A stretch of DNA of 64,000 nt from Prostheceraeus crozeri. Lineage: Eukaryota; Platyhelminthes; Polycladida; Euryleptidae. Shown one piece after another: positions 46,655-59,597 of this stretch. Below the pieces are notes generated by a model. The model searched no databases. It was not told the DNA's origin and was given only the letters and a program-made list of their open reading frames with translations. The translations under genes were made by a program, and so were the position numbers. The stretch's first letter is position 1, and each line of letters opens with the position of its first letter. Location of the stretch: positions 744,001-808,000 of the forward strand of contig CAJQUW010001859.1 in NCBI GenBank assembly GCA_907163375.1, given 5' to 3'.

Positions 46655-47195
46655 GACATTGGCTACGATGAACTTGTTAATGAATTTGACTCTGCAACTC
46701 AGAAAATTCTCGACCATTTTGTACCTTTCCGATCAATTACCTATCTTCGCCGTCCATCCGACCCTTGGTTCGACGATAAATGTCGCAAACAAAACGTGAT
46801 TCGGACGAATACGCCACCGGTAACCCTCTAACTCCATTGAGTCATCATTTGTGTTCACTGCATGGACTAATCTACGACGAGAATGTTGTAAACTCCTCAA
46901 GCTCAAACGTGAGTCCTTCTGGCACTCTATAAGATTGAATCTGAGAACTCCCGTTGAACGGGAACAATGGCCTCCATTTTCTGGCATCTCAATGCGAACG
47001 ACCTCTCCTAGTCACCTGCTGCGAGGACTATGTAACAAAACATTTTCGAATTTGTGGCTTGGAATTTGATTCTTCTACTGATGTGAGCTATTCAACTTAT
47101 CGCACAAGTGAAGCTGATATCAATCTTTCCTTCATTGATTTTACTACACTACTCGACGCCATTGCTATTAATGAATCCGCTGCTTATATCTGAAT
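46655..47195 (+). pseudogene. worn LINE fragment (endonuclease-to-polymerase connector)
   Basis: Plus-strand pieces in more than one frame read ELVNEFDSATQKILDHFVPF, then RRPSDPWFDDKCRKQ, then FWHSIRLNL and later SFIDFTTLLDAIAI. PWFDDKCR followed by a W/F-rich helix is the linker between endonuclease and reverse transcriptase in CR1/Jockey-group LINEs. Stops and shifts are frequent and the polymerase itself is absent, so this is an old fragment. Confidence 0.6.
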
Positions 47196-47469
47196 GAAGG
47201 TCACATTAAAGAAATTGATGGTGGACTTATCAGATGACGAAGTCAAGAACAGGGAACAATGTTTACGTTATTAAATTCAAAGATTCATCTTCATACATGG
47301 ATGAACTTTTGGTTTTCGCGATCGAGACACACCAATGCAACAGAAAACTATTAGTTCTTTGATAACGGCCAGCAATGAGATCCAGCAGCAAACAAAATAA
47401 CCAAAGAAGCAGACGAAAACTATTGACCTTCTTCAAGCAGATTAAATTTGTAATTTTGCGTTTTTTAGA

Positions 47470-47595
47470 TGTTTACACAGAGACGCACCGGACCGCGCAG
47501 CGTCCGGTGTGAATAGTGCCATAGGTTTGTTAAGGTTGTGAACGAAAATTCTGGACGCGTGAGGACGCACCGCGTCAAGTGTGAATGGACCTTTA
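47470..47595. repeat. GC-rich palindromic patch, possible MITE end
   Basis: CACCGGAC pairs with GTCCGGTG eight bases later, followed by GTGTGAATAGTGCC. A second, related block, GCACCGCGTCAAGTGTGAATGG, ends near 47590. The two GTGTGAAT-bearing blocks look like the same terminal motif repeated in direct orientation. No boundary was found. Confidence 0.3.
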
Positions 47596-49387
47596 TGTGA
47601 CCACCCCACTTATGCAACTATTTTTGATTGGCATTTCAAAATTCGCAAAAGAAGGGGAGTACTGAACATTCAAAGGCTGCATGTCTTCCATTGTCTTTGA
47701 ATACATCATTGCTCTGAAATCACGTAGACATAAATTAAAGCAGCGATGTAATATCAGGGCACATGGATAAGGTAATTCAAGAAAGAAGCATTAAGGAAAT
47801 TTGTAAACAAGGGACATTGCAGTGTCTATGTTATTTTAGCAAAATATGTCACTTTTATCAATACCCCTGGAAATAAAAATTTTTCGTCTCTATTTCAATT
47901 TTTTTGTTATATATGACGAGGCGTCGGGGTCCTGCACATTCTCAGAATCCCTAATATTTAATTTTGCATGCCATTTCTATATAAACACCTAATATCTGTT
48001 TTTGCTGTACATGTAGATGCAATTTAACAGTGACTTAAGTTAAGAAAATGCATTTCAATGGAAATCATTGGAATCAAATTATTATTCGTCATGAAAACGT
48101 CAATGTAACTAGTCCATATGATTGGTATTGAACGCTTTCAGATGTAGGTACTACGTGGCAGCCACGTTGAACGACAAGTTGACTTGGAACGATCATTTTC
48201 ATCGAATAATCCTGACTACATCCGAGTTTGAATGTCTCCGAAAAGAATTTACTTGAAATGTTCAATAGGTTTTTGTGTCTTCCGTCATGTTTGTAGCACA
48301 TGCAAAACTAACACAACACATAATTTGTAATGAGTCTTGCTCTTGTCTCGTGAGACACCGAAAATCTCTATGGAAATTTTGTGGGAATTGCCACACACAG
48401 CATGAATGAATCATTTTATAAAGTAGCATCAAACATTTTCGTATAGAAGTCGACTGATACGAACCATGCTTGGTGTAGAGTGTGGTAGGCGTCTATGATG
48501 GAATATCTCCGTACTGTAGGTATAGAGATTTACCGTATTTCCTGTGATAAACATAAACGTGACGGCACTTACATATTATCACCTTCTAAATGCGGCGTTC
48601 ATTAGAAGGCGGCGCTTATTAGAATGCACGATTTTCCACTTTCTGAATTTTCCAAATTGAATAACAAAATAATTGTCAGGCTTAATACTTTCGCGGAGAG
48701 GCAACAAAACAGGGCCGAAAACTGATTCATCTTACTGCATTAGCGATGTGTTTATTGCCGACAAGGCATGTTAGCTTCGATGTTGAAGTAACACAATGGG
48801 ACTAATTTCTTGGAATTGCCAGTACAGCAGTTGAACATAATTTGTCGTTTCTTTGCCCCATGCAAAACGTGATCATGACATGAGCCTGTGCACTACTCAA
48901 CGGCACAGGAAGCTCTATATGTCACCGAATCTGAATTGATGACGATATGAAATTTGGTGCATTGACTTAGTGCGTGAGGATGAGACCTCTTTTATTACAA
49001 TGTAGACTAAAAACAGTGAAATAATTAAGAATAAGTAAGAATTAAAAAAATGCAATAGTATTGCGAAGTTCCACTAACTTCATACCGGAACCACTTTCCA
49101 TTTTAAAACTTGAATTTCTGAAAAATGACCGAATTAGTGGAATCTCAGCCCAGATGCGCGATCAGGAGGCTGAAATTGATGAAGTAGAAGTTGTTTCGAA
49201 TAGAATCACGCTGCAATATAAATGGTTCCGCTAACTTCACAAACGTCATAAATTTGACCTTCCAGCGGATCAAATCCAACAGCCTTTGAGCAAAAGTTTG
49301 AAAATGCGCTGAAACTATAAGCCACAAAAGTACATTAATTACAATAATGATAATAATACGGTTGGCTGAAATCGGTCAATCTAAAGA
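47596..49387. other. intergenic, nothing recognised
   Basis: Non-coding. A small direct repeat, GCGGCG(T/C)T(C/T)ATTAGAA, sits at about 48592-48632. No gene can be supported. Confidence 0.4.
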
Positions 49388-50093
49388 TGGCAATTGAGAC
49401 GCTACTAGCTGCAGAACAAGACCAAGCTATAAGGACCAAAGCACATTCCACTTAGATACTAAAAATTAGCAACGATGCCAAGTGCAGAATGTGTATGTCC
49501 GCATATGAGACAGCATCGGTATCCCATATTCTTACAGGATACTCTAAGCTGGCACCAGACGAATATCTGAAACGTCACAATGAGGTTGTCAGACAAATAC
49601 ATAGAGATATATGCCTACAGCATGATATCAACGTATCGACAGAGTCAGGGGAACACGCCCAGCAACCAGTGATTGAAACGGAAGCAGTAAAGATATCATG
49701 GGACTCCGAAATAAGAACCGACAAGAGAATTTCAGCAAGGAGGCCAGATGTCGTAGTTGTTGATAAAGAAAGGAAGATCGGATTCATAATTGATATAGCG
49801 CTACCAGAGGACAGAAACATAAGAAGCAAAGAGCAAGAGAAGATCACAAAGTACAAAGATTTGAAAATTGAAATACAGAGACTGTGGAAGATTCATGTGA
49901 AAGCAGTACCAGTAGTTATCGAAGCCTTAGGAGCCCACACGGAAAAGATTTCCACATAAGGAAGGAAATCCCCGGTCGACACCGAGTACCTCAGTTACTG
50001 AAGGCTGCTCTACTTGGTAGTGCCTACATACTTAGTCGCACTCTTGATCTCCTTGAGTCCTGGCAGGACTCCGAGATCCTAATCCTGAGATGA
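49388..50093 (+). pseudogene. 3-prime fragment of a LINE with restriction-like endonuclease
   Basis: Starts with ETLLAAEQDQAIRTKAH, followed by a single in-frame TAG at about 49456. A zinc-knuckle-like stretch comes next, CRMC...HILTGYSKLA...YLKRH. The endonuclease core then reads RRPDVVVVDKERKIGFIIDIALP and KEQEKITKYKDLKIEIQRLW, matching the PD...D...K-KY layout of the restriction-like nuclease at the C-terminus of R2/R4-group LINEs, which nicks the target before reverse transcription. VVIEALGA follows, and after a frameshift near 49960 the usual LLKAALLGSAYIL tail ends at 50093. The reverse transcriptase is absent, as expected for a 5-prime-truncated copy. Only two lesions are seen, so it is not very old. 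Confidence 0.82.
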
Positions 50094-50916
50094 TTACACC
50101 GACCATGATTGTGTGAGGTCGTAACTGAAAAAAGACATTTATTCAACCGGTGTTCCAGAACTCGCTCTCCCTCTGGTTCAATTTCCTACTTGCAAGCTTG
50201 ATTGCATCTTCTGCTCGTATATTATAACCTTGCTCGTTGTTGAAAATTGCAAGGTTATTGCGTCTTGTTCCTAGACTCTTTCATTTTCCTATTGGTTATG
50301 CTAGTTTAGTGTCTAGAATGTTATGCTATCTTGGTTTCACATAGGAATTTCAAATTTTCCAAAAATTTTAGACTTTCCATTTATTGTCCTTCTTTCTACT
50401 TGATTTTTTCCACTTGAGTCTTGGTTAGTAGCCAGATTATATATTTTATGGATTAATTGATAATTTTCTTTATTTTTGTGTCAGAAAAGCTTGACTTCAT
50501 TTAAAGGGAGAACAATTAGGATTATTTCCTGAATTCTTCTGAAACCGGATAATCGAGGATGTCTCGAAGGCCTTATAGTCATTGTTGACGTGTGGAAGAT
50601 GCTATTTTCCAACGCTACTCACATTTAACTTTTACTTATCATTTGAATATTTTCCTTCTATCTCTGTACATAACAACAGCAAATCTTTGGCTTGATTGAT
50701 ATGTGTTCACAGCTAGGGTTGTTACCTAATTCTATTTGTTGCATGTTATCACCTTACATACGTGTGTTCGTTTCAGATTTCACAAAGTCTTGCATCATTT
50801 GTCACTTCGATTTCATGTGCATGCAAATGCAAAGTCATTAGATTGCATAATATTTCCCGTGAAGTGCTAATTGAATAAAATCTCATTTGACAATTGAAAG
50901 CTAGTTCCCTTTGAAG
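50094..50916. other. LINE 3-prime flank and presumed promoter region of the Ig gene
   Basis: No coding sequence. The first 50 bases are likely LINE 3-prime untranslated sequence (TGATTACACCGACCATGATTG). No clear TATA box could be tied to the exon at 50917. Confidence 0.35.
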
Positions 50917-51031
50917 ATGACCATCTCTTTGAGAATTTGCTTCTTTTCAGTTATCTTTGGACATTCCCTTTCTCAATATGCAACTACAATTCCAACGACG
51001 AGGTCGACTTTTCGAAACAAATATACTAAAG
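50917..51031 (+). CDS. Ig-superfamily gene, signal-peptide exon
   Basis: An ATG at 50917 opens MTISLRICFFSVIFGHSLSQ, a short charged start followed by a hydrophobic core, typical of a secretory signal. The mature part would begin near YATTIPTTRSTF, which is threonine-rich. The frame ends in AAA G followed by GTATAG, a plausible splice donor at 51032, leaving phase 1. The immunoglobulin exon at 57552 enters in phase 1, so the two fit. The join across a 6.5 kb intron is inference; other exons may lie between, and the exon may belong to a different transcript. Confidence 0.45.
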
Positions 51032-53964
51032 GTATAGTGAGTGAATCATTAGGCAAAATGCACATTTTCTCTGTAATTCCCATCATAGATAGCACGTTAT
51101 AGCCCTGATACAGTTCATTAAGCTGAATGAGTCGTTTATGAAATTTAGATTATTTTTATTTGCCTGTTGGTGTATATCATCCATTGTTTTCTCGTTACTT
51201 GAAGTCCCCTTTTTAACTCTCTAAATCTTTTACTCCACTGTGGGTCAGAAGTTACCGAATATGTTTCCATATAATCCAGGGTAGAGGTCCAAGGAATCAA
51301 TTGCATTAATACTTTACACTTAGCAAGTTGCACTTTAATATTCTACTATATGTCAAATTACATTACCAAAAATAGTTTCATAATTGAAAAAAGGCAGAAG
51401 TATGAAGTGTCTCAAATTAAAAAAAAACAGAAATTGTACTAGGAAGTGAAATGAATTCATTTTACATTCTTAAGATGGTCGTCATTTTTGCACACACAAG
51501 CACTGAGTATTGATTGATTCATTCGTCAATTTTCAATTTCAATTATTAATCGGAAATTATGACCGCAGATGTGATTCTTCAGAGAAACCATTACAGCTTC
51601 GAAAGGAGATTAAATGGAATAAAAAAGAACTTCTTACTATTCCAGTCAAACTGAAATCCAGCATCATAAAAATACTCAGAATTCATATGGTCACATGCCT
51701 AATGAAAACCACCTTGTTTAGGCCACATTTCAACTTACCGGGCATATGCGCATCAGGCTATTTCTAAGGCAGCATTAGTCAGAGGAGCACATCAGTTCAA
51801 CGAGTAGCATGGTGGGTAGAATCTCTCTATTTCTTCAGCAGATGTGCCATGGTGCGACTCTGATTAGTTGAATTAATGATATGAAAGATCGCTTTCTGAA
51901 GAAGTAGAATAGTCGTGTGAGTGCTTGCAGCTTATGCATACATCAAGCATGTGCACTAAGTTAGGAAAGACATGTAAATGTCGTAGTCTACTCATTTATA
52001 AGACCGAAAATTACTTCTCTGTACACGCAGTTTAGTTGATCAATGATCACATTATCAATGATGATTAAGTTGCACATCAGACAATAAGCTTTGATCTATG
52101 CATTATTTTAGGCATTAGGCCTATATATTGATGATGTAGAGACTAGACGTTATATCCACCGTAAATAGATGTGCAATATTATATTGCGACTTGAGATCTA
52201 TGTCTCCGCGTACCTTTTTATTGAATTTCTATGTAAAACTGACAATTGTACAAAGTTGAGTTTTCATGCAAGCTATATATGGAGATTGCGGCTATTATTT
52301 CAATGGTTTAAATACCGGTATGTTAATCATGTTATCATGAAAAACTGCTCATTGAACTTTCCTCGATTGAGACATGCATTGTAATAACAAACATACATGT
52401 ATATTCGAAAACTGAAATGATAGATTTAAATTAATAAGATCATCCTACTTAGGGAAGATACATATCATCTATTATAAAGCAAGTGTGATTTTAGGATGTC
52501 ATGATTTTCATGCAAATATTTAATGCTCTACATTTCCAGTTAAGAGACAGTCGTGAAGTTGGTAGAACTTGGTCAGACACATTCATTATATTCAGGAGCA
52601 TACTTTATGAATTTTAGCATCAAAAGCTTTAGTCAGCAACAAAATTTTGTGTAATACTAGACAGTAAATACTTTGATAAACACTTATTTATACATTAAGA
52701 AACAGCAAGACAGAAAATATCGAGGTGCGTCCTTCACAACATAATAAGTCATAATTGTCAGTTTTTGAATTCCACAGAAGCCGTTTTGATTCTGTGAAGT
52801 ATAGTATAATATCATATCAGCTATTTAAGTCAATAAGGAGCTTGAGTTACCTGATTCTTGCCATTCATTCTGCTCTGGTTATGGCATGACTTATCAGACA
52901 TCAATTGATGTGAAGTCTCGAAACATTTTCCAGTCTACAGAAATTTCAATAATTCTATTCATTATCAAAGTGATTTTTGTTTTCAAATCATTTAGAATGC
53001 TAGAAATTACATAGTGCATCAATTCATGTGAAACCATTTATGAATTTCTTCGTACATAAATGCCTCAGAAGCAGAGCATTCCAATTTGACGATAACTGAA
53101 ACTTATGTCTTTCGTGATTCAGTTAATACAATGCATGAAATTGGTCTCTAAATGATCTTAATTGACTGATAACGCCCAATTTTATGGCTTCAAAAAATAA
53201 GCGTCTCCTTTAAAGTAGAGGTGACTTATTACAATATTCAGGTTCCAATTTCTAGGTAAATCATTACGTATTTGCACATTTATTGGACATTTCGGTATCT
53301 GCACTCTCGTAGAAGATCATTTGTTGCTTGAAATGTATTGGAACGCATTGAGAAAATTTTTCAATCATTTTCAGACAAATACTACAGATTGCTTGCATAG
53401 TTGTACAGATTTCTGCTAGCGATAAAAATATGGAACTTGAATGTCATAGTTTCGCTAATAATCAATATTCTCTGTGGATCTATTGTCTGAAGGTAAATTC
53501 AACTAATAGTTGTTACTGTGCTTGTTGTGGTCAATGTAGATATGGCACAAATTAAGTTCGAATGGACGCTAACATTCGATCTTCCTGACCGTTACTCATT
53601 TGATCAGGAATCGAGCACAGATCAGCTATAAAGCTGAACAAGTGCTGATAGTGTAGGCCGGCAGGAACTAATGTTCCTGTATCTGCAGGGAAAGAGGCCG
53701 AAAATGAAACTTACAGGGAATGATGTACAAGCCGAGATGTACTGCCGAGCTCTACCTGGTTCCTCTTCTTGTCAGACAGGATCAAAGAACAGCACATGTA
53801 AATCCAATGGGACACAGATTGAAGCTTTGATCAAAAGGAAGTTTTCCTTATATGTTCTCAAATGAAAAGACTAGAGCAATTTTTGACATAGGATGTCTTC
53901 AGATCATTGCCTGCGATGTGTATGTGCTATTATCAACAGGATGGCATCTGCATGACGTGGCAAA

Positions 53965-54078
53965 AGGTTTAACCAGGTTTTACCCTGTTTAAACCACGTT
54001 TAAACCTTGTTTCAACCAGCTTTAGTCCTGGTTAGACCTGTGTAAACCTTGATTAAACCTAGCTAAATCCTGTTTAAA
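53965..54078. repeat. degenerate TTTAAACC tandem repeat
   Basis: About nine loosely conserved units of 12-13 bp around (G/C)TTTAAACC(T/A). A similar but shorter patch is at about 55470-55565, so the Penelope-like fragment lies between two related patches. Confidence 0.6.
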
Positions 54079-54358
54079 CTAAAACGCCCTCTGATATCCG
54101 ATAAATTAATCTCATGTTTATATGATTATTTAATAAACTTGCTTAAAGCGCTTATCAAAGTACATGCTCCTCTTCAAAAATGCATTTTCATATCAATCCT
54201 CGACAGCCAAGGTTTCACCAAAATCAGTATCGAATATGACGTTCCCTTGGGAACGTCACAATATTAATTTACAATATAATTACCAAATCATAATATGTGG
54301 AATAAAACAGAAAAAGAGAATCTGCAGTTCTTATCCCATGACCTGTTAAGCAGAAAAA

Positions 54359-55060
54359 TTAAGTCAAATAATAAATTAATAATACAGGGAAAAGGAAGAA
54401 AATACGTTGAACACAAACACTTGCAAATGTAAGCTCCTTTTGGACACATAACACTGGTTTGAGCCACATGAGGGCCACTCCTTCAGTTACATATAAATCA
54501 AACGAATTTTTGCACTGTTTCAGACATTTACATGTAAAGTCGTTAATTGAAACTGCTGTTCGGTGATGACTGCAGATGTCTGTAATGCTGGATGCTGGCG
54601 GTTTTGATGATCTTGGTCTACTTGTATTCGTCGCTAGCCATTTTGGGATGTGATCTTTGACCTGTTCTTGCAGAGCCCTCTGCGACTTACCTAAGGAGCC
54701 TATGCAAGCGCAACTATATTTATAGACACGAGTGTTTTGGAAGGGAAGCGGCAAAGGATCCTTCGGTGCGACAGGAGTTAAACGGTTGGTGTGAAATGTC
54801 ACAGACGCCTTGATATGGTAATATGTCTTATTCACCACTTTAGATATACTGCTGAGCCAAAAGACTGCTTTGAGGTCCGTAATACGGCATGCAAGCCATC
54901 CATAATAGGCTTTTTCTCCACTGTTGCATATGTCGTTTTTCATCAAGAACGGATATCCCAAATGGCTTATAAAAAAGCATTCTACCAGCATGAGAAAAAC
55001 AACTGATGGCAGTAATTTGACCGACACCGGAGATAATGATTGCGGGACATGCAAGTACAA
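54359..55060 (-). pseudogene. Penelope-like element, GIY-YIG endonuclease region
   Basis: A 233-codon minus-strand frame. From about residue 88: FHTNRLTPVAPKDPLPLPFQ, then YKYSCACIGSLGKSQRALQEQVKDHIPKWL, then SSITDIC and a closing LKPVLCVQKELT. This is the order seen in Penelope-like elements: a KDxLP linker, a diverged GIY-YIG nuclease (CACIGS in place of YxGxT, with the R/L-rich helix and H-P-KW), a serine-isoleucine motif and a C-terminal KPxLCxQK. The nuclease would nick target DNA. The first 80 residues do not match the reverse transcriptase, so the piece is truncated on its 5-prime side. It lies in an intron of the host Ig gene in antisense orientation. Confidence 0.72.
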
Positions 55061-56718
55061 GATGTACTAATGACAACGCTATATAGGAACTTAAATTTAG
55101 TGTCATTCACTAAATTACCGCACTTCACTATGTATTGCAAATAATACCATGAAAAAAATTAGAAATTCTCATTATCATCATGAGACGCTGAAGTAACTGC
55201 AGCAATGGCTCGAAGCAACTTCTCCATTGTAGGAGCTACCAGTCGAATTCTTAGTTCGGTTTGGTTCAGTGTCACCGAACTGAATTTACGATCAGCATCC
55301 GCAGTATACGATGTAGGACAGCTTTTACCTTTTAGCATTGCATCAGCAAACTGCCTTGTTACGGCTCTTCGTGTGGCGAGTGTGTCTCGAACGTGTTGCT
55401 ATTCGCCAGTAGTTCCGCGATAATTAAGATTTTCAGAACAAAATAAAAAAATTCTACGTTATGAAAATATGTGACCTGTTTAAACAGAGTGTCCTGTTTG
55501 AACTGGTGGGTTTTACCTATGTTTCCACACATGTTCCACACAGGGCTTCAACAGAATGTTTAAACGATATGCCACCCTGATTATATCACTTCTGATCGAT
55601 GATGTATGAAGAGAATGTAGTTGAATGTGCATAAAATTGATTAAAATGTTTGTGTTTGCAAACATTAGGCGGCTTGTCAAATTTGAGTGTGCTTAGCTTC
55701 ACAGAAAAAGCGTGAGCATCATAGGAAAAGAGATGAAGAAATTACGCATCAAAAATTGTGGCTCCGGACTTAGTACTTTTTGCCAAGCTGCCGGCTACAA
55801 GGAATATCACATGTCTGTCTACTCTGGAAGATTTTTGCCTTAGAAGTGTAATCATAATCACAAAAATGACAAATCTCATTTTGAGTGATGAAATGAATAT
55901 TAGATCATTACGTTATTAAGTGCACCAAGTTCGGATCTACATAGGCAAATGGAATATTCTGATGTTTGACACTCAGTAACTTGCAAGACGACTAGCGTTA
56001 CAGCTTAAGGATTGTCGTTTTACTTATGTTGGGTGACAATCTACAAATTAAAAATAAGAAGAAGCTCGTGCACGAATTTAGGAAGAAAGCGCAGTTTCTC
56101 TCGCACTGCATGGGCAGGCATCTTATTGCATCGTCAAACGGAGTTGGTGTTCCTGGATCGCCATGTCATGGCATCAATCTGCGCGGATTTGCTTCAAATG
56201 CAAATTCTACCATTCTTGGTTCGTGAAATCGATGGAACGGACAACTGCATCCTAAAGGATGATCACCCACCTCATCGAGCAGGAACATCCTTATCAATTG
56301 CTGGAATTTGATGTCTCAGAGTTAGATTCGGCGCCTTATTTTCGGGAATACCACATCGCATCAGTAGACTTCTTTTAGCCACGATGGCTAAACGCGCCAT
56401 TTACAGTTTTTGTTAATAGAATAAAGTGAAATTGCTGGATCTTAGTAAGTTTTCCACATGAACATTTCGCTTTTGCAAGGCACAACTTAGCTCTTTTTGT
56501 GCAGTATTTTATAAGCAAAGTGGGAATGACATTACGAGCACTTTAATGAAGACATATTTGGAAGTCATTTAGAATTAATTGAACAAATTTACAATTTACA
56601 TGTACATTTAGAGCGCAATTCAGATCCAAGAAATGTACATTATTGTTGATTAAAGAGTTTTGAGCCTAGACTCACAACAAATTTTGATCGATCAATTTAA
56701 AAACAACTCGTTTTTTGT

Positions 56719-56760
56719 GCGAGACCTTTCGGCCTACGACGTAGGCCATTCTCAAGTGAC
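56719..56760 (-). ncRNA. hammerhead-ribozyme-like hairpin, Penelope-type signature
   Basis: On the minus strand CTTGAGAA is followed by the stem GGCCTAC/GTAGGCC and then GAAAGGTCTCG. A stem flanked by CUGANGA and GAAA is the hammerhead core, and such motifs occur in the terminal repeats of many Penelope-like elements. Here the first box is imperfect (CUUGAGAA), so cleavage activity is doubtful. Confidence 0.35.
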
Positions 56761-57551
56761 TGATTTATTCACAGAAGTAAACACAGCACGATTGACAGAG
56801 ACATACATGAAGTTAAATAATCAATAATCAGAAAATCAGTCAACAATACGGATGATGATTAGGAATGAATAGCGTGGTAACAAATATAGCAATGCAAAGC
56901 TGGTTACTATGAACAATGGCAACATTTAACACCGGCGCAAAAACGAATCAGAATGCCAGCCAATCACACAGAAGACAAGCACACAAAAAACATGTTTAAA
57001 CGGCAATATAACTAAAATTAATGATGTGCATTAGAGAGTGAGCAACCAAGTAAGTTTAAAATAAAAATATATGCAAATATTTAAAAGCAAAAAAATGAAT
57101 AAAGAGTGATATTTTGTATGCATCAATATCAAATATAGGGATAACATAGAAATGTTATGAAGATGAAGTACTTCTGATATCTTCTGAGCTATTGATATCT
57201 TTTGATAAAATAATGACACCTGACACTATCATGGTTATCAGATTGCCGACTTTCATCCGTGTCATAGATATAGAAAAAGAAAGAGTTTTCAGTGTGCAGT
57301 TTTTATTGCTACCGAGTGTACATGCAAGAATTACCATTTAAACAAGCATTACTTCCGCTAAGAGAAGCTGAAAATTCAGCATTATAAACAGACACTGTAA
57401 ATAATGGATTTATCACTTTTCTTAATGACTTTGCGTTATCATGCTCATCATGCTAATGGAAAACTTATCTTTGACTCTCTGCTGATCTATATGAAATTTT
57501 AGGCGATCTGAATATAATTATTTTATCCTATTTGCTTTGTTTTAATTCCAG

Positions 57552-57866
57552 GTAGAACAAAGTTTGCCGCGGAACACATGTCATCTGTGCTGCCCTGTCT
57601 CCCAATTGAAATGCAACGGCTGGCACCTTTCGCGATTTATTGGTATCGACAAAATGATGTCAGTTTGGAGAAAATTTTTATATCCTACAATGGAAAAATT
57701 TGGAAACATAGAGATTATCAAGATAGATTGCTTTTGTTGATGGGCGCTGATTTATTGCTGACCCAACTGAAAACAGAGGACAAAGGACTTTATATTTGCC
57801 GTGTTCATTTCCGGATTAATGGTGAAGACTCTTGGGAAGTTAATAAAGTTCGACTAGTGATTGCAA
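57552..57866 (+). CDS. Ig-superfamily gene, V-set immunoglobulin exon
   Basis: The exon begins after TTTTAATTCCAG and ends before GTAAAT. It is 315 bases long and phase 1 at both ends, the standard form for extracellular immunoglobulin modules. The peptide has the first cysteine in SSVLPCLP, the core tryptophan in IYWYRQ, the strand motif DRLLLLMGADLLLTQL and the closing KTEDKGLYICRVHF, i.e. the D-x-G-x-Y-x-C signature of a V-set domain, then KVRLVIA. The two cysteines would form the intradomain disulfide of a cell-surface or secreted recognition protein. No transmembrane part is visible in the window. Which receptor family it belongs to cannot be told from one domain. Confidence 0.85.
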
Positions 57867-59597
57867 GTAAATACGATTTATGTTTTAATGCGATTAATGT
57901 ATTGACAAGTTTCAAAGATTGAATCACAAAGGTCAAGTTGCTAGCTATTTTTGTTATAGTAGCAGTAAAGCGACAGCTCAGAGGTGATTTCATAAATGCA
58001 TGTAATTCATAAATGTTCATAAATTCATAGACCGTTTCATAAATAGTTGCACAAAAATTTCAACTCATTTTCAAGCGTAATTTTCGTATGGAAGATGTGG
58101 CTTAATTTTAGCAAGGTTTGTGCCATATGTAGTCTCTAGTTCCATAGATTATTTTGACATGCATTTTAATTTCACAAGTGGTCAGTTGCGGTCATAGACC
58201 ATGCAAAACAAAATTGAAGGTTTTCTTTGACGCAGGATTTCAACATGAAAACGATTGAATTTTTCAATGAAAATTGACTGACAGCTTCATCCATCCATCA
58301 CTTATCTAATGATGAATGGAGGTCAAGGTTGCGCGAATGTACAAAAAAATACACTACGAATAAGGTTAATCACAAAAAATAATATTTATGTATGAGTATA
58401 TGGCAACTACACAGCAGATTCAACATTCAAAATGCATGTTTAATGTACATGTATATTTTACATCCGAATTACTGAATGTAATCCTGAATGTAATGGTCAG
58501 TGGTCGATCCGCCAGTGCACCGAAATTGCGACAGAACATGGATTTTGGAGCCGTGTTCGTTGGAGTGGAAAGTTGCAATGAAAATCTACCAGTATCTGAG
58601 TATGTGAACTCAAAGGACTGAGTGGTTGGCCATGATGGGATTTCCACTTAACATTAGGCATTTTTCATGCATGTAGTTTATTATAGGTTTATTTATTGAT
58701 ACCTTATGCGGATGATATCTATCTCCATGTATACAGTATATATGCGGATGTGTGTATTAGGTAGAGAGTAGGCTAAGTGATTATGCAACTGCTATATGAC
58801 TCCTATTGGAACATCCTAGCTGTATATAAATCTTAGTGAACGATTTTCTAGATAAGCCTGCAGCACCTTCAGATTCGTGCCTCCTAAACTATTATTTAAT
58901 ATTGTCTTCATTAGCCCGAAATGATGTCGCTGAGCTCGCATATTGATATATCATATTTTGGCGCCATATTGGCGTCTGAAATCTCTGGCTGTAATATGCT
59001 CATCTATGTACGAAGGAGCCATAATTAATCCTCAGCAACCACCATAGATACATTGCATACTTTCAGAAGATGACAAATGATTTAAACTTGCAGTCAAACT
59101 TAAAGTAATAATATTGAATTTATATACCAAAGGAATTGATTTAATTTTTTTCAAAGGCCTATTTCAGGTATACTGAAGAGCAATGTCATTTTTGGAATCA
59201 GCATGATCGATATAACAAACCTGCAGATATGAGATTCCACAAGGAACCGAAAAAAGCTTTACGTCTTTGCTCCTCCTTTTAACTTGCTTCTGACCGGAAG
59301 CAGGGTAAACTCTTCATCAATTAAAATTACCCTCCTTATGTTACCAACAGTGCAAAGTGCAAATAGCATTCTCGTGTCTCACCGACATTTCAATTATCCG
59401 ATAATTGACAATTCGTGTCTTGAAATTGTTTCTTACTACGTTAGGGAAGTGCCTTGCGATATATTTACTATCATCATCATTTTCATTGGAATATAAACCA
59501 ACAGACCTCGTTTCTTGTTGTGCAGCAGCATCATAGTCGACTAATAAAATGAAATTTATTATCTTATCTTCAGTATTAAACTTCTTTCTTTTTGCAG
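57867..59597 (+). other. intron of the Ig gene
   Basis: No further exon or bounded element recognised. AT-rich. Confidence 0.45.

Larger units (their letters stand above)
51032..57551 (+). other. large first intron of the Ig gene (presumed)
   Basis: Non-coding with respect to the host gene. It contains the TTTAAACC repeats, a Penelope-like fragment and a hammerhead-like hairpin, listed separately. A frame at 53671 follows a CTGCAG-type acceptor but is not phase-compatible. Confidence 0.4.

Noticed and set aside
53671-53865. Cysteine-containing frame after a CTGCAG acceptor
   Set aside because: The phase-1 reading required by the Ig gene contains a stop, the open frame has no Ig pattern, and no good donor follows.
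56012-56311. Overlapping 99- and 66-codon frames
   Set aside because: Two competing frames without domain, splice context or repeat support.
57155-57337. Minus-strand frame ahead of the Ig exon
   Set aside because: Short, no signature, and opposite to the supported gene.
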